Positions 24,720-35,999 of a DNA stretch of 64,000 nucleotides are shown here, piece by piece (position 1 is the stretch's first letter; each line of letters opens with the position of its first letter). The DNA is from Liquidambar formosana (taxonomy: Eukaryota; Streptophyta; Magnoliopsida; Saxifragales; Altingiaceae), in contig CM077824.1 in assembly GCA_039720395.1 (NCBI GenBank), forward strand, positions 28,768,586 through 28,832,585, written 5' to 3'. The translations under genes and the position numbers were made by a program. The notes below the pieces were generated by a model. It saw only the letters and a list, made by a program, of their open reading frames with translations. It searched no databases and was not told where the DNA came from.

Positions 24720-27314
24720 ATGGCTCCCAAACGAGCACGGCGTGAAGGCGCGCAAGGCGGCGAGGAGGGCAAGCCGGCGGTGAAGCGATGGGCTCCGAAG
24801 CGCATCGTGAATGAGGTGATGAGGATCGTGCATCGTCCCAAAGAGCACCTCTCCCACTACGCACGCCAAGGCATGGTACGACCTTCACCCCTTTTCGCAT
24901 TTGTGTTCGTTTCCTCTTTCGCCGTTTAGTCTAGATTAGGGCTGTGAAACCTGCTGTCAATGAATGAAACATACTAATGACGAATGGCCTAAGTGGTTTG
25001 GGGTAGAAAAACACGACCTTGACTGACTGTGATGGGGGCGGGAAACGATGGGGACGATGACAAACTTTGAACACAAAATGTGCGTACGTGCTTTTGTTTT
25101 ACGCGTACGTATGTGTAGGAAGCGTAGAATTGCAACTGAACAAAGAGCGTACGCTATTTTCATTTATGCGTACGCGCATTCCTGTAATGAACAAACACGG
25201 GCTTCCAAAACACGCGTACGCACATTTAGTTGAAGCGTACGCACATTCCTGTAATGAACAAACACGGGCTTCCAAAACACGCGTACGCACATTTAGTTGA
25301 AGCGTACGCACATTCCTGTAATGAACAAACACGGGCTTCCAAAACACGCGTACGCACATTTAGTTGGAGCGTACGCGCATTTACAAATCCTGAAAATGTA
25401 AATGTGCGTACGTACTTTCAGGTGCTGTTTTGGCCTCCTATAAGTGCGTACGCATATCCAAGGATGCGTACGCACATTTTAAATGTACGTACGTTTATTA
25501 TTCAAACAGAATATGTGTAATGCGTACCTGTGCTGTGTACTTACCTGTGACTCTTCTTATGGCAGCTTCCACCTGAGCTTGTGACGAGGGGCAGTTTCAC
25601 CAAGACAGGTGCTTGGTGGAATCGGCTCTCCGGCGAGACCAGAGCTCTGGTCAATGCCGTCGGTTTTTCTGCAATCACGGCCGACGTGAACGCGCGCACT
25701 CCCAGGGCGATAGTCCATTGCCTAGCTGAGAGGTGGTGGGACACTACACATACATTGCACATCGGAGGGCGAGAGTTGACGATGACCCCTTACGATTTCT
25801 ATCGGTTGTCCGGGCTGCGTATGACTGGAGAGCCTTTCTCCTTTGATCATGATGCAGACGAGCGAGCAGAGATTTCAGTGCGGCTGCTGGGCATAGCCTT
25901 TACTGGTTCTTCCATTTACTGCCCCGGCCTATATGATGCGTACCTCTCCTACCCGCAGGATACCCCCGAGCACCGAGCCCACATGGCGCGAGCTTACATC
26001 ATGTTCCTCTTGGGGGCCTATCTGGTCCCCAACTCTTCACAGACCGTCTCTTTTGGGTGGCTGCTGGCCTTGGAGGATCTGGAGACAGCCGATCGTTTCT
26101 GTTGGGGCGCCGCCATTTATGCCCATCTAATCTCCGCCATGGATTCACTGAGCAGGGGTGCTATCAACTCCATGCTTAGTTATTGGAGAGTGTGGGTGGT
26201 AAGATTCTTTATCTTCTCTTGTTTGTGTAACTTCTTTGCTCATGATGTTTTATTTCTATCAGCTCACTTGCGTTTTTTATTGTGCCACAGCTATGGGTTC
26301 ATAGGTACCTCCGGAAGGAGGTTGAGGAGGAGGGAGTCCCTGCAGTGAGTATGCGGCAGCATCTGAGCTCCCGCAGGTTCCTCGACGAGATGGTGGTCGA
26401 GAGGGTAAGAATCACTACACAATCCTGCGCTTCTTTGTTTTCTTTCATTCCTCTTCCTGATTTCTTATGTGTTCGCAGATCGTTCCCCGCCCCTGGGAGG
26501 ATGAGGCACCTTTGCCCCCAGTTGAGCACGACACTGCGGCGTGGGAGCTCACCTCAGTGTCGCAGGTGTTCGAGTACGCCGGCGCCCGTTCGTTCTATCT
26601 GGCTGAGAGGGTAGCTTGGCAGTTCGATGCCGATATGGGCGTGATCCCTCGTGTGCCGTTGGATCCTCCCCCGTATATTGCATTCCCTTACCAGTGCAGT
26701 GACGAGGATTTGGCCGTCTGGCGGGGTGGGATTGCATATACAGACAGACTGATGGGGGAGGATCTTGATTACGAGCTTTTTGCCAGAGAGCAGCTCATGC
26801 CGAGCCTTTCCATGCCCTCGACGGTGGGTCAATATCCTGCTCTTTCTTCTTTTTCACTTTAATCCTGTTATCTGATCTGATGACGTGCTTTGCTGTAGGA
26901 CCCACATGCGTCATCTTCCGGAGCTGTAGACCCTGTGTACCCGGGATGGTACGTGCCCTTTCATGAGACGAGGGGCGTTCCAGGGGAGCGGATGGTTCCC
27001 CGGGCGTCTTCCTGTCTCGGCTACCCCATGCCTGAGGGTGTCCGTGCGGTATGCAACATCTTACCTGTATTTGAAAACACGTTAAAATGCTATGCATGTC
27101 CTAACATGATCCCATCCTTGTTTATTTTGGACAGCCTACTATCCCGGAGGTGTCAGACCTGATCCATTTGGTGGGCAGCCTGAAGCTGATGGTGACGGAT
27201 CTGTCCCTTCAGCTAGTCATAGCTCGGGAGGAGGCGGAGGGTCATGGTGAGGATGCCGAGAGCGGCGATGATGATGATGGTGGCGAGGGTAGCGATGCTG
27301 CCTCGGACTCTTGA
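24720..27314 (+). CDS. antisense plant mobile domain (PMD) protein of the Tat element, 525 aa
   Basis: Six exons fit with GT/AG borders and no stop: 24720-24875, 25566-26198, 26291-26404, 26479-26823, 26899-27048 and 27135-27314. All introns are phase 0, giving 526 codons with TGA. The N-terminus is basic (MAPKRARREG). Exon 2 holds the PMD core: HCLAERWWDTTHTLHIGGRE, then MTPYDFYRLSGLRM, then ARAYIMFLLGAYLVP, then WLLALEDLE. The C-terminus is acidic (Asp/Glu/Gly/Ser-rich). It is transcribed against gag-pol, lies between pol and the 3' LTR, and is followed by a second antisense gene. CGTACG arrays sit upstream and throughout intron 1. The PMD family is recognised; a role in anti-silencing or gene control is inference. 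The intact frame in a young element suggests selection. Confidence 0.88.
25083..25493. repeat. dense CGTACG palindrome array in intron 1 of the PMD gene
   Basis: Cores lie at 25083, 25104, 25148, 25169, 25215, 25236, 25282, 25303, 25349, 25370, 25407, 25447, 25467 and 25488. Neighbours within a group are 20-21 bp apart. Part of the array (about 25181-25380) has been amplified as three 67-bp units, each carrying two palindromes. Confidence 0.9.
25181..25380. repeat. 67-bp tandem repeat, three copies
   Basis: CCTGTAATGAACAAACACGG starts at 25181, 25248 and 25315. Copies are nearly identical, so the amplification is recent. Confidence 0.92.
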
Positions 27315-27785
27315 CTGTGTTGTTTCTTTTTTTTCTTTTATTTCTTGGATCAGACTTGTTTTAAACTTTACATTTGGGGTTGTATACTCATGTTTACTCA
27401 TTTCTCCTTCCCTTTCTTACGTGGATAACTTAAACACTCATATCCTTGTTTTTGTTGTGTTTCAATTGTGCTATGAGTTCGACCATCCCATCAATATTGC
27501 GAAGCAAGCCGATGTGTTAAGTACCCGAAAAGCTAAAAACTGCACCAAAACCCCTTCAAATGTGCGTACGCATGAAACACATGTGCGTAAGCACATACCA
27601 GTGCTGGTATTAAACATGCATACTCACAAATAGTATGTGCGTACGTACCTTTGAAATGTGCGTACGTACATTTACCCACCCTGCTTCCCTATTTTCATAC
27701 TTTCCAAAAATGAAACCAGGAAACCCTGGTACCTCCTATAAACCCAAGCTCGACCTTGCGCCTCCTTCTTCACGAGTTAGAATTC
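27315..27785. promoter_or_regulatory. spacer and likely promoter of the second antisense gene
   Basis: CGTACG or one-off variants lie at 27565, 27586 (CGTAAG), 27640 and 27661, again 21 bp apart within pairs. A TATA-like TATAAAC lies at 27737-27743, about 43 bp before the ATG at 27786. The palindromes sit 70-170 bp upstream of it, the same arrangement as in the LTR. Confidence 0.6.
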
Positions 27786-29130
27786 ATGGAGGCCTCTCAA
27801 CTTGGCAAAACGATTACCCGATGGCTGACGTCCTTTAGTGATTCGGCCAAAGCCGAATTCAATGAACTCTTTGGCCTGCCGTGCATCTTTCATTACTGTC
27901 AGGTGGACGTTAACTATCCTTTTCTTCACGTGGCTGCGGAATTTTGGCACCCGTCTCGCCATGTGTTCCGGTTCAACTGTAACGAGCTGTGTCCGACCAT
28001 TGAGGATTTTGGCGGGATCCTTGGGCGTACTGCTTTCAATGGTTTGCTCGTGCCGATTACGGAAAAGGTTACCGCAGATGAGGTTGCTCGGTTTCTCGGG
28101 CTCTCTACGAGGCTGGTGAAACAATGGGTGAAGGATTTTCGCATCGACGTCCCTTCCTTGTCGCAGTATTTTATCAACCGCCCAATGCCCACCGGGGAGG
28201 CTCGCGTCTTTTACCTGCGTGCCGCGTGTATGTGTGCCATGGCTACCCTTTTCTTTTTGGAGGAGCAGAACAAGATAGAGACCTTCATTGTTCGTTCTCT
28301 CACTGAGATAAGGAGTTTCAATCCGAGTATGATGATTCTTGCCGGTACCCTCAATGGTCTGGATCGAGTAGTGCGCACCGAGAGCTTCTCCTTTGATGGC
28401 AGTCCCCTCTTACTACAGGTTCCCGAGAGAGATCCCCCGGCTTTCCCGCCCGTTATCATTTTTTTCCTTTTACTGGAATTTGCCTAAATATGCGTACGTA
28501 CATACTAAAGGTGCGTACGCATATTTAAAAAGTGCGTACGCATATTTATAACTCCTGTTTTTCCCCTTTTCGCAGATCTGGCTGTATGAACGCCTGCGGT
28601 TAATTGCTGAGCCAAAGATGAGCATCTGGACTTATCATCCCCAGCACTATCGTTACCGAAAGTTGCAAGCCCCTTTCCCGTCTGTCGAGGAGTCCCGAGA
28701 GATGCTGGATACCATTCCGTGCCACGCGATCTTATGGTATTGCCCCTGGTGGCGAGTCACTTACGCTGTGAAGAAGCTCGTGCTCTCTTACTGTGTCATG
28801 ATGGTTGGTCTTAAGGAAGTCTCTTTTTACTCCCCTCTCCGTATCCATCGCCAGTACGGGGAAAAGCAAGAACCTATCAAGTATTGGCATCTTGGGTATA
28901 CTTGTCCATGGTCCCCTAGGGTAGTGGAGCGTATTGAGGACGAGTGGCACAATCAAGCCGTATATTGGCGTATCTCAGCCCCCAAAGTGATCAGCCCGTC
29001 AGGAAGTTACTACACATGGTTAGCTACTGACATGGAGAGGGAAGTGGAGGCTGAAGAGACATACAAGCGGAAAAGGGATGCTGAAGATGAAGAGGGAGCA
29101 AGCAAGAGGGCGAAAGATGATTCTACTTAA
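27786..29130 (+). CDS. antisense DUF7745-like (PMD-related) protein of the Tat element, 395 aa
   Basis: Two exons fit: 27786-28418 and 28576-29130, with GT/AG borders and phase 0. I chose the ATG at 27786 (MEASQLGKTITRW) because the frame upstream has no ATG. Motifs include AAEFWHPSRHVFRFN, then ELCPTIEDFGGILG, then YFLRAACM-type helices. This layout is typical of the plant family I know as DUF7745, which resembles the PMD core and often occurs in repetitive loci. The C-terminus is Lys/Glu-rich and may carry a nuclear signal (KRKRDAEDEE). The intron (28419-28575) carries three CGTACG palindromes at 28493, 28514 and 28535. The frame is intact. Function is unknown. Confidence 0.82.
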
Positions 29131-29286
29131 TGAATGAGCCCGGATGATTTGGTTTCATTTATGCATTTTCCTTTCTTTCCTATGAGTTAACGAATAAGCA
29201 TCAAAGATGTACTAGTCTTTACCATTATCAATGAAGAATTATTATATTAATATGAGCACCGCATTATACAAAGTTGGCACTTATCC

Positions 29287-32200
29287 CTACACATAATACT
29301 TGCGAAGCCTATCCATGTTGATTGGATGAGTGAACTCATTACTATCACTGTCCATGAGCTTAACAGCACCTCCGGGAAGGATTGTCTTAATGATGTAAGG
29401 CCCCATCCAGTTTGGCTTGAATTTTCCGCGGGGGTCAAACACTGGTGCCCGAAATTCCTTCAGTACTAGATCTCCTTCTTTTAAGTTCCGTGGTTTAACT
29501 CTTTTGTTAAAAGTTCGGGCCACACGGCGTTGATAACCTTGCACATGATAGGATGCTTTTAACCTCTTTTCTTCTAAAAATGCCAACTACTCATACCTTT
29601 CCCGCATCCAATCCATTTCTGGAATTTCACTTTCTATTGCTACGCGTAACGACTGTACTTCCATTTCTACAGGCAAAACGGCCTCCATCCTGTATACCAG
29701 TGAGTATGGGGTTGCTCCTGTGGAGGTTCTTATGGATGTCCTATATCCCCACAATGCATATGGAAATTTTTCAGCCCAATCTTTGTAAGTTATGGCCGTC
29801 TTTTCCAAGATGGTCTTAACGTTCTTGTTGGCGGCTTCAACAGCTCCATTGGTTTGTGGCCTATAAGGAGAAGACTGATGGTGCTGGATTTTGTATTTCT
29901 CGAACATGCGCTTGACCTCATCCTCGAATTGTGTGCCGTGATTTGAGATGATCTCATGTGGTACCCCATAACGACAGATAATATTGGCCTCTACGAACTT
30001 AGCCACTTGCTTGGATTTCAGTTCTGTGTAGGCAGCCGCTTCTACCCACTTGGTGAAATAATCGATAGCCACTAAAATGTACTTGTACCCTCCTGTGGCA
30101 GCTGGTTTGATTTCTCCGATAATATCTATGCCCCAGGCAGAGAAAGGCCAAGGAGCACTCAACTGATGCAACTCAACCGGTGGCATGTAGTTAGAAATGG
30201 AATATACCTGGCACTGATGACATCTCCGAACATATTTTACGCAATCATTCTCCATGGTACTCCAATAGTATCCCAACCTCATAAGCTTTTTGGCTAACAT
30301 TCTTCCGTTCATGTGCGTCTCGCATTCCCCCTCGTGAATCTCCTTCATCAAGGTCTCCCCGACATTCTGATCAACACACAACAGATGAATTCCGTCATAA
30401 GACCTTTTGAATAACTTCCCTCCGCAAATGATGAACTGTGTAGCGAACAATCGTAATGCCCTACGTCCTTTCTTATCGGCCCCTACCGGGTATTCCCCTT
30501 TTCCTAAGAGGTTCCACACATCATGGTACCAAGGATATCCGTCATCTGGCTCCCCGTCAATCAATGCAATCATTTCCTCATGCGCTGGCCTAGACTTTTG
30601 CTGGACGACCAATGGTTCTATCTGGGTCCCGCAGGGTATTCGAATAAGCGAAGCTAGGGTGGCCAATGCATCCGCGAACTGGTTGTGGATTCGAGGAAGC
30701 GGGGTAAACGTTATCTTTTGGAATTTCTGTGCCAACTTCTCTAGGTAACTCTGATAGGGTTTTAAGTGCTCTTCTCGAGTCTTCCAAATTCTCTGAACTT
30801 GGGAAATTACTAAAGCTGAATCCCCATACACCTCTACCTCCTCTGCCCCTAGTACTAATAATGCCTCTAGACCTGCAATGCATGCTTCGTACTCTGCCGT
30901 GTTATTTGAGTTTGGGAAGTTCAATTTAAACGATAGCGGCACATGAGACCCATCTGGGGTAATTAAAAGAACTCCCACTCCATCTCCATATTGATTAGAG
31001 GCTCCGTCGAAGTACATCTTCCAAGGTCCAACGCAATCTATAACAAAGAGATCTTCATCAGGAAATTCATCGTTCAATGCCTGCCCCGGGACCGGATTCT
31101 CAGCGCAATATTCCGAGATGGCCCTTCCCTTGATGGATTTCTGCGTGACATATATGAGTTCAAACTGGGCCAGTAGAGCCAACCATCGTGATAACCGCCC
31201 GTTCAGCACGGGCTTTTCAAACAGATACTTGAGCGGATCCATCCTGGCTATAACCCAAACCTCGAAACTTGACAAGATGTGTCTCAATCTTTGTACGGCC
31301 CAAACCAAGGCAAAACAGGATTTTTCTATGGCATTATACCTTGCCTCATACCCCTGCAGCTTCTTGCTTAAGTAGTATATGGCTCGTTCGCAGCTTTGGT
31401 CGTCCTCCTGTGCTAACATACTCCCTAGAGCTTCCTCAAAAAGAGACAAGTATAATAGTAAAGGCCTCCCAGGGCGAGGGGGGACCAATACTGGTGGGTT
31501 CAGTAAATACCTCTTGATGGTGTCAAAGGCTTCCTGGCATTGTTCATTCCACTCCTTCGGCTCTCCCTTCCGGAGTAACTTAAAGATTGGTTCGCATGTT
31601 GGGGTGAGTTTCGCGATAAACCGGCTTATGTACTGCAATTTTCCTAAGAACCCTCTGACTTCCTTTTCGGTACTAGGGGGTGGCATCTCTAAAATCGCCT
31701 TTACCTTGAGCGGGTCTACTTCGATACCTCTGCTGCTTACGATATACCCCAGTAACTTCCCCGATGTGACCCCAAAAGTACATTTCTGGGGATTCAACCT
31801 TAAACTGTATGTTCGTATCCGCTTGAAGAACTTTCTCAGGTTTTCCAGATGTCCGTCTCGAGTTTCCGCTTTTACAATCATATCATCCACGTACACCTCA
31901 ACCTCTTGGTGCATCATGTCATGTAACAAAGTAGTGGCCATCCTTTGGTAGGTGGCTCCAGCGTTCTTCAACCCAAATGGCATGACCGTGTAGCAGTAAG
32001 TGCCCCATCCGGTGGTAAAGGTCGTTTTGCCCATATCTGCTGGTGCCATCCGTATCTGATTATACCCCGAGAAACCGTCCATAAATGACATTAACGCACT
32101 CCCTGCGGTATTGTCTACCAGAACATCTATGTGCGGTAATGGAAAGTCGTCTTTTGGACAAGCTTTATTTAAATCCCGGTAATCTATGCAGACTCGCACC

Positions 32201-33045
32201 CGTCCGTCCTTCTTTGGCACAGGTACTATGTTTTCTATCCAGTCGGCTTGGTCCACAGCTTTTATAAACCCTACCTTTAGTAGCTTCGTAACCTCTTCTT
32301 TGACCTTTAATGACCATTCTGGTGACATTCTCCTCAATCTCTGCTTTACTGGTTTCACCCCATCTCGAATGGGAATGTGGTGCTGGGCGATTTCTGGGTC
32401 TATGCCGGGCATGTCCTCATATGACCATGCAAACACGTCTTGAAACTCTCGTAAAAGAGCGGATAAGCTTGCCTGTTCATGCATGGTCAGGGTAGAGCCA
32501 ATTTGTATATTTTTTGGATTTTCTGTGGTGCCTATATTAATGATAATAGTTTCTTCTTTGATAGGTTCGATTTTCCCATCTTGGTCCTTATTAGCTAATT
32601 CATTTGGACTTAGAAGGTCATGCATTGGATTAGCCTCGTCATTGGGGGACTCATTCAAATAAGCAAAATCAGATTTTATTGCATCATCAAAAATTTGGGT
32701 TACATTGGTGGATTTTTTTGCGACAGACTCATTCCCAGACTCTAGCTTAACTTTAGAGAGGACAGACTCCTTATTTATTTTGACATTATAAGTGATTTCA
32801 GCCTCGCGTTCCCAGACCCAAGCACTAGTGTTCCCATCAGCCGCAGAGATGAACTCGGAGGGGTTAACAGTCCCAGCATTCTTACTTAAAACCAGCACGC
32901 CTTCATTGCTTCTAGCTGACAATAGGAGGTCCCAGCTTGCCTGATCCACATTTTCAACCCAATCTTGTTCTTCAGAGATCTTAACAGTCTCTGAGCTTGT
33001 GTCTCTGAGGGTTAATTTTTCTTGGAAAAACACCTCCAGCCCCAT
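29287..33045 (-). CDS. pol: Tat pol: reverse transcriptase, two RNase H domains, integrase; one in-frame stop
   Basis: Domains in order: reverse transcriptase (RVCIDYRDLNKACPK, then the YVDDMIV active site), the usual gypsy RNase H (YLSKKLQGYEARY), a second archaeal-type RNase H (YFDGASNQYGDGVG, then NTAEYEACIAGLEAL), and integrase with an HHCC finger (CHQC). Dual RNase H marks the Tat clade. Two faults are visible. TAG at 29587-29589 cuts off the last 99 codons. The integrase motif normally read SDNG is SNHG near 29950, replacing the second catalytic Asp by Asn. The start overlaps the end of the gag-protease frame by about 34 bp in another frame, so expression would need frameshifting or reinitiation. 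This copy probably cannot integrate on its own. Confidence 0.93.
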
Positions 33046-35648
33046 TTCCTTTTTTTACTCTTCCGATTCATCCACGGTTCAGGGAATCCACAATAAGGGA
33101 AATCCTCTCCTTCCTTTATGAAATTTCCGTTAAGCGTATCAGCATTTTTGGGAAAATGTTCCTTGTTCTCGCCTGTGTACCCGAGTCCCCTTCGATTGTT
33201 CTGCATATGAAATTCTGGGAATTCCGTGATGCCATCTCCTCTTTTCCCTAACCCCATGCCAGGCATGTATCCAAATTTCTTCATGATGTGGGCCACGATG
33301 TGATTAATATTTTCCCCAAAATCTGGGGATACCTTCTCCTTTTCTTCATCTGCTCTGTCAATCACTTGTATGAATTCGAAGCCCCTCCATTCTATCTCAT
33401 TGCTTTCCTCTTTTATCCTCAAGACCTGCTCGGTGATTTCCCTGTCCCCGTGAATTACCAGAATGCCCCCACCCCATGGCAACTTGATTTTCTGATGCAC
33501 AGTGGAAGGGACTGCCTGTAGAGGGTGTAGCCAGGTCCTTCCTAACAGCAAGTTATAGTTGGCAGGGATGTCCATGACACAAAATTCCACTGTCGATTCC
33601 ACTGGTCCCACTTTGCATGTTATCTTGAAAGTCCCCATCACACTCCTGCAACCATTATCATATCCTCTGACTGTTACTGCGGATGGTGAGAGATTTTCCT
33701 CTGTTATTCCCAATTTTGTCGCAGTACGCATTGGGCAGACATTCAATGCCGACCCATTATCAACCAGAACTACCGGTATCTTTAGGTCTTTGCATTCTAC
33801 AGTGATATACAGCGGCTTCGCATGCTCGAACCCTTCAACTGGCAAATCCTCTTGGGAGAAAGTCATCACGGCTTTGTTTATTGAGCTCACCCCCATGAGG
33901 GACAATACTTGTTCAGGGGTAGTTTCCATTGGTACCTCCTTTTGCGCTAAAGCGTCCAGCAGAGCTTGACGATGCTTCTTTGAGGCAGTAATCAAACCCC
34001 AAATGCTTATGCTCGCCTGCGTCTTTTTTAGCTGTTTCAAGACCCGATCTTCCTCTTCTTCTTCTCCCGGGCGCCCCATTCTCTCTCTTACCTTCTCGAT
34101 GTCTGCTTCTTGGCTCATTTCTCGGCCCGGGTGATCTGCTTCCAGAAATCCGGGCTTGAAATGTCTCCCGGAGCGAGTCAGGTGCATGGAATCCTTTTTC
34201 ATTTCTGCCCAGATATCCTCCTCTTCACTATCATAATCTTCCCAGGGAGCTTTCTTTGTACCGATCATTAGAATAAACTCGGACGGGTCCTCGACCTTAT
34301 CTGCACAACTGATCAAATTCATAAATGCCGGGGGCGGTGTATTTCTGAAATCCGGGAGCGGGTTATTCTGTATGTTTGGCTTGTCGTTACTTGGTGGTGG
34401 TAGCTTTCCTGAATCGATCAAATCCTGGATTTCATTTTTCAGACGCATGCAATTATCGGTTCTGTGGCCTATGCGCTGGTGGAAATCGCAAAACTCATTC
34501 TGTCTCCAGTGCGGGGGAATAGGGTTGGGTAGCGCCCTAGGTTCCAATGGCTTCAAATGCCCTCTTTTGTTCAAATTGGCCAAAGCCTTTGACAATGGGA
34601 CTCCCAGGTCATGGTACACTCTCGGAGGTTTCTGTGCTGCTTGGGCTTGTTGGACGGCCCCTATCGTGGCCTGTATTGGGGTCCCACCGCCCATCCGGTT
34701 GCCTCCGTTTCCGCTGCTGGTACCGGAACTATATGTCTTCTTTTGCCTGTCCACCTGACCACGATGAATGGCGTCTTCGATGCGAGTCCCACACTGATAT
34801 AACTGTTCAAAGTTCATAACCGAAGAGGTCAGCATGCGGTCGAAGTAAACGGGCGTCAAATTCCTCAGGATGATGTTTATCTGGTCGATTTCCGTGGGTC
34901 TATTTATCATTTTGACGGCTTTAGCTCTCCAGCGGGTCAAAAACTCAGAAAACGTCTCGTTTGATTTCTGCCTTGTCATCTCCAGGTCCCTCAAGGTGAC
35001 ATCCAGCATAGTGTTGTAAGCGTACTTGTTGGCGAATTCCGAAGCGAGTTGTTCCCAAGAGTCTGAGACCTTTGGGTCAAGGGCGTAGTACCATTTCGAA
35101 GCATCTGACGAGAGAGACAAAGGGAAGGCATACAAAACTTGGTCGGGGGTTAACCCCCTCATCTTAGCGATGCTCAGGTACTGGCGCAAGTGCTGTTTGG
35201 GATCGCCGGTGCCATCAAACTTCTCATAATCAGCTATCTTGAATTTCGGGGGAAGCTGTACCTTCGACTCAGTTGTGATCCCTGCCATAGAATACATGTA
35301 GTCATCTATGCCTTGCGACTTTTGCCATGCCGTCTGCATTCGGTCCATCCGGGCCTTCATGTCAGCATTCTCTGCTGCTAGTTTCTCCACCCGGGCGTCC
35401 TTTTCTTTGGCCTCTTTCCTCTTTAGGTAATCCTCGTAGTCGTCATCTTCCCATCTCGGGTGTTCTTCTTCAGTTCCCTTAGGTTCCCCTTTTTCCTCAG
35501 TCTCAGGTTGTTCTTCTTCTCCTGACTTTCCTTTCCCTTTTTCCAGCTTGGTAACACGATCCCTCATCTCATTCATGAAGCCCCTCATCTCGGCCTTGTC
35601 GCTTCTCATCTGTTCAAGGATATCAGCTAAAGTCACTTGCTCTGCCAT
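33012..35648 (-). CDS. gag: Tat gag-protease with G-patch
   Basis: The frame is open from 35777, but MAEQVTLADILEQ at 35648 is a more natural start. It has a coiled, charged N-terminus; a retrotransposon gag core (LRQYLSIAKMRG, then WYYALDPKVSDSWEQL, then MINRPTEID); a zinc-knuckle-like stretch (FCDFHQRIGHRTDNC); an aspartic protease (VVLVDNGSALNVCP); and a C-terminal G-patch (MKKFGYMPGMGLGKRGDGI). It forms the virus-like particle and processes the polyprotein. No stops are seen. The G-patch after the protease is shared with Ogre/Tat elements. Confidence 0.93.
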   Translation of the reverse strand: MAEQVTLADILEQMRSDKAEMRGFMNEMRDRVTKLEKGKGKSGEEEQPETEEKGEPKGTEEEHPRWEDDDYEDYLKRKEAKEKDARVEKLAAENADMKARMDRMQTAWQKSQGIDDYMYSMAGITTESKVQLPPKFKIADYEKFDGTGDPKQHLRQYLSIAKMRGLTPDQVLYAFPLSLSSDASKWYYALDPKVSDSWEQLASEFANKYAYNTMLDVTLRDLEMTRQKSNETFSEFLTRWRAKAVKMINRPTEIDQINIILRNLTPVYFDRMLTSSVMNFEQLYQCGTRIEDAIHRGQVDRQKKTYSSGTSSGNGGNRMGGGTPIQATIGAVQQAQAAQKPPRVYHDLGVPLSKALANLNKRGHLKPLEPRALPNPIPPHWRQNEFCDFHQRIGHRTDNCMRLKNEIQDLIDSGKLPPPSNDKPNIQNNPLPDFRNTPPPAFMNLISCADKVEDPSEFILMIGTKKAPWEDYDSEEEDIWAEMKKDSMHLTRSGRHFKPGFLEADHPGREMSQEADIEKVRERMGRPGEEEEEDRVLKQLKKTQASISIWGLITASKKHRQALLDALAQKEVPMETTPEQVLSLMGVSSINKAVMTFSQEDLPVEGFEHAKPLYITVECKDLKIPVVLVDNGSALNVCPMRTATKLGITEENLSPSAVTVRGYDNGCRSVMGTFKITCKVGPVESTVEFCVMDIPANYNLLLGRTWLHPLQAVPSTVHQKIKLPWGGGILVIHGDREITEQVLRIKEESNEIEWRGFEFIQVIDRADEEKEKVSPDFGENINHIVAHIMKKFGYMPGMGLGKRGDGITEFPEFHMQNNRRGLGYTGENKEHFPKNADTLNGNFIKEGEDFPYCGFPEPWMNRKSKKRKWGWRCFSKKN

Positions 35649-35777
35649 TCTGCTTATTGCAACCCTCCTAAGTCTGTTGGTGGTCGGAGATCGAGCCCAA
35701 ACACAACCAAATGCCGTTCTTGGTGTCGAATCAATCGTGCTGAAAGGAGAATGAGCGTGCATGAGTACTTCCCCCAA

Positions 35778-35951
35778 TTTTAAAGTTTTCTTTCAAGTCT
35801 TTTACCCGTGTCATACCTTATCATCGAACCCTATCATGTTTACTAAATCTTCAAAGGTTCGATGACAGGTAGACCTCTCTTGTGAAGTCAAAAGCACCAT
35901 CTCATCCTTGGCCCATTACAATGCTCTCATTTGGGATCCAAACCTCTTCCT

Positions 35952-35999
<48 letters not shown>

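Noticed and set aside
25048..25520. Open frames with repeated VRTH or YAHS phrases
   Set aside because: They are translations of the CGTACG palindrome array inside an intron.
30407..35754. Many plus-strand open frames of 60-190 codons over the Tat gag-pol region
   Set aside because: They are antisense shadows of the long gag-pol frames and show no motifs.
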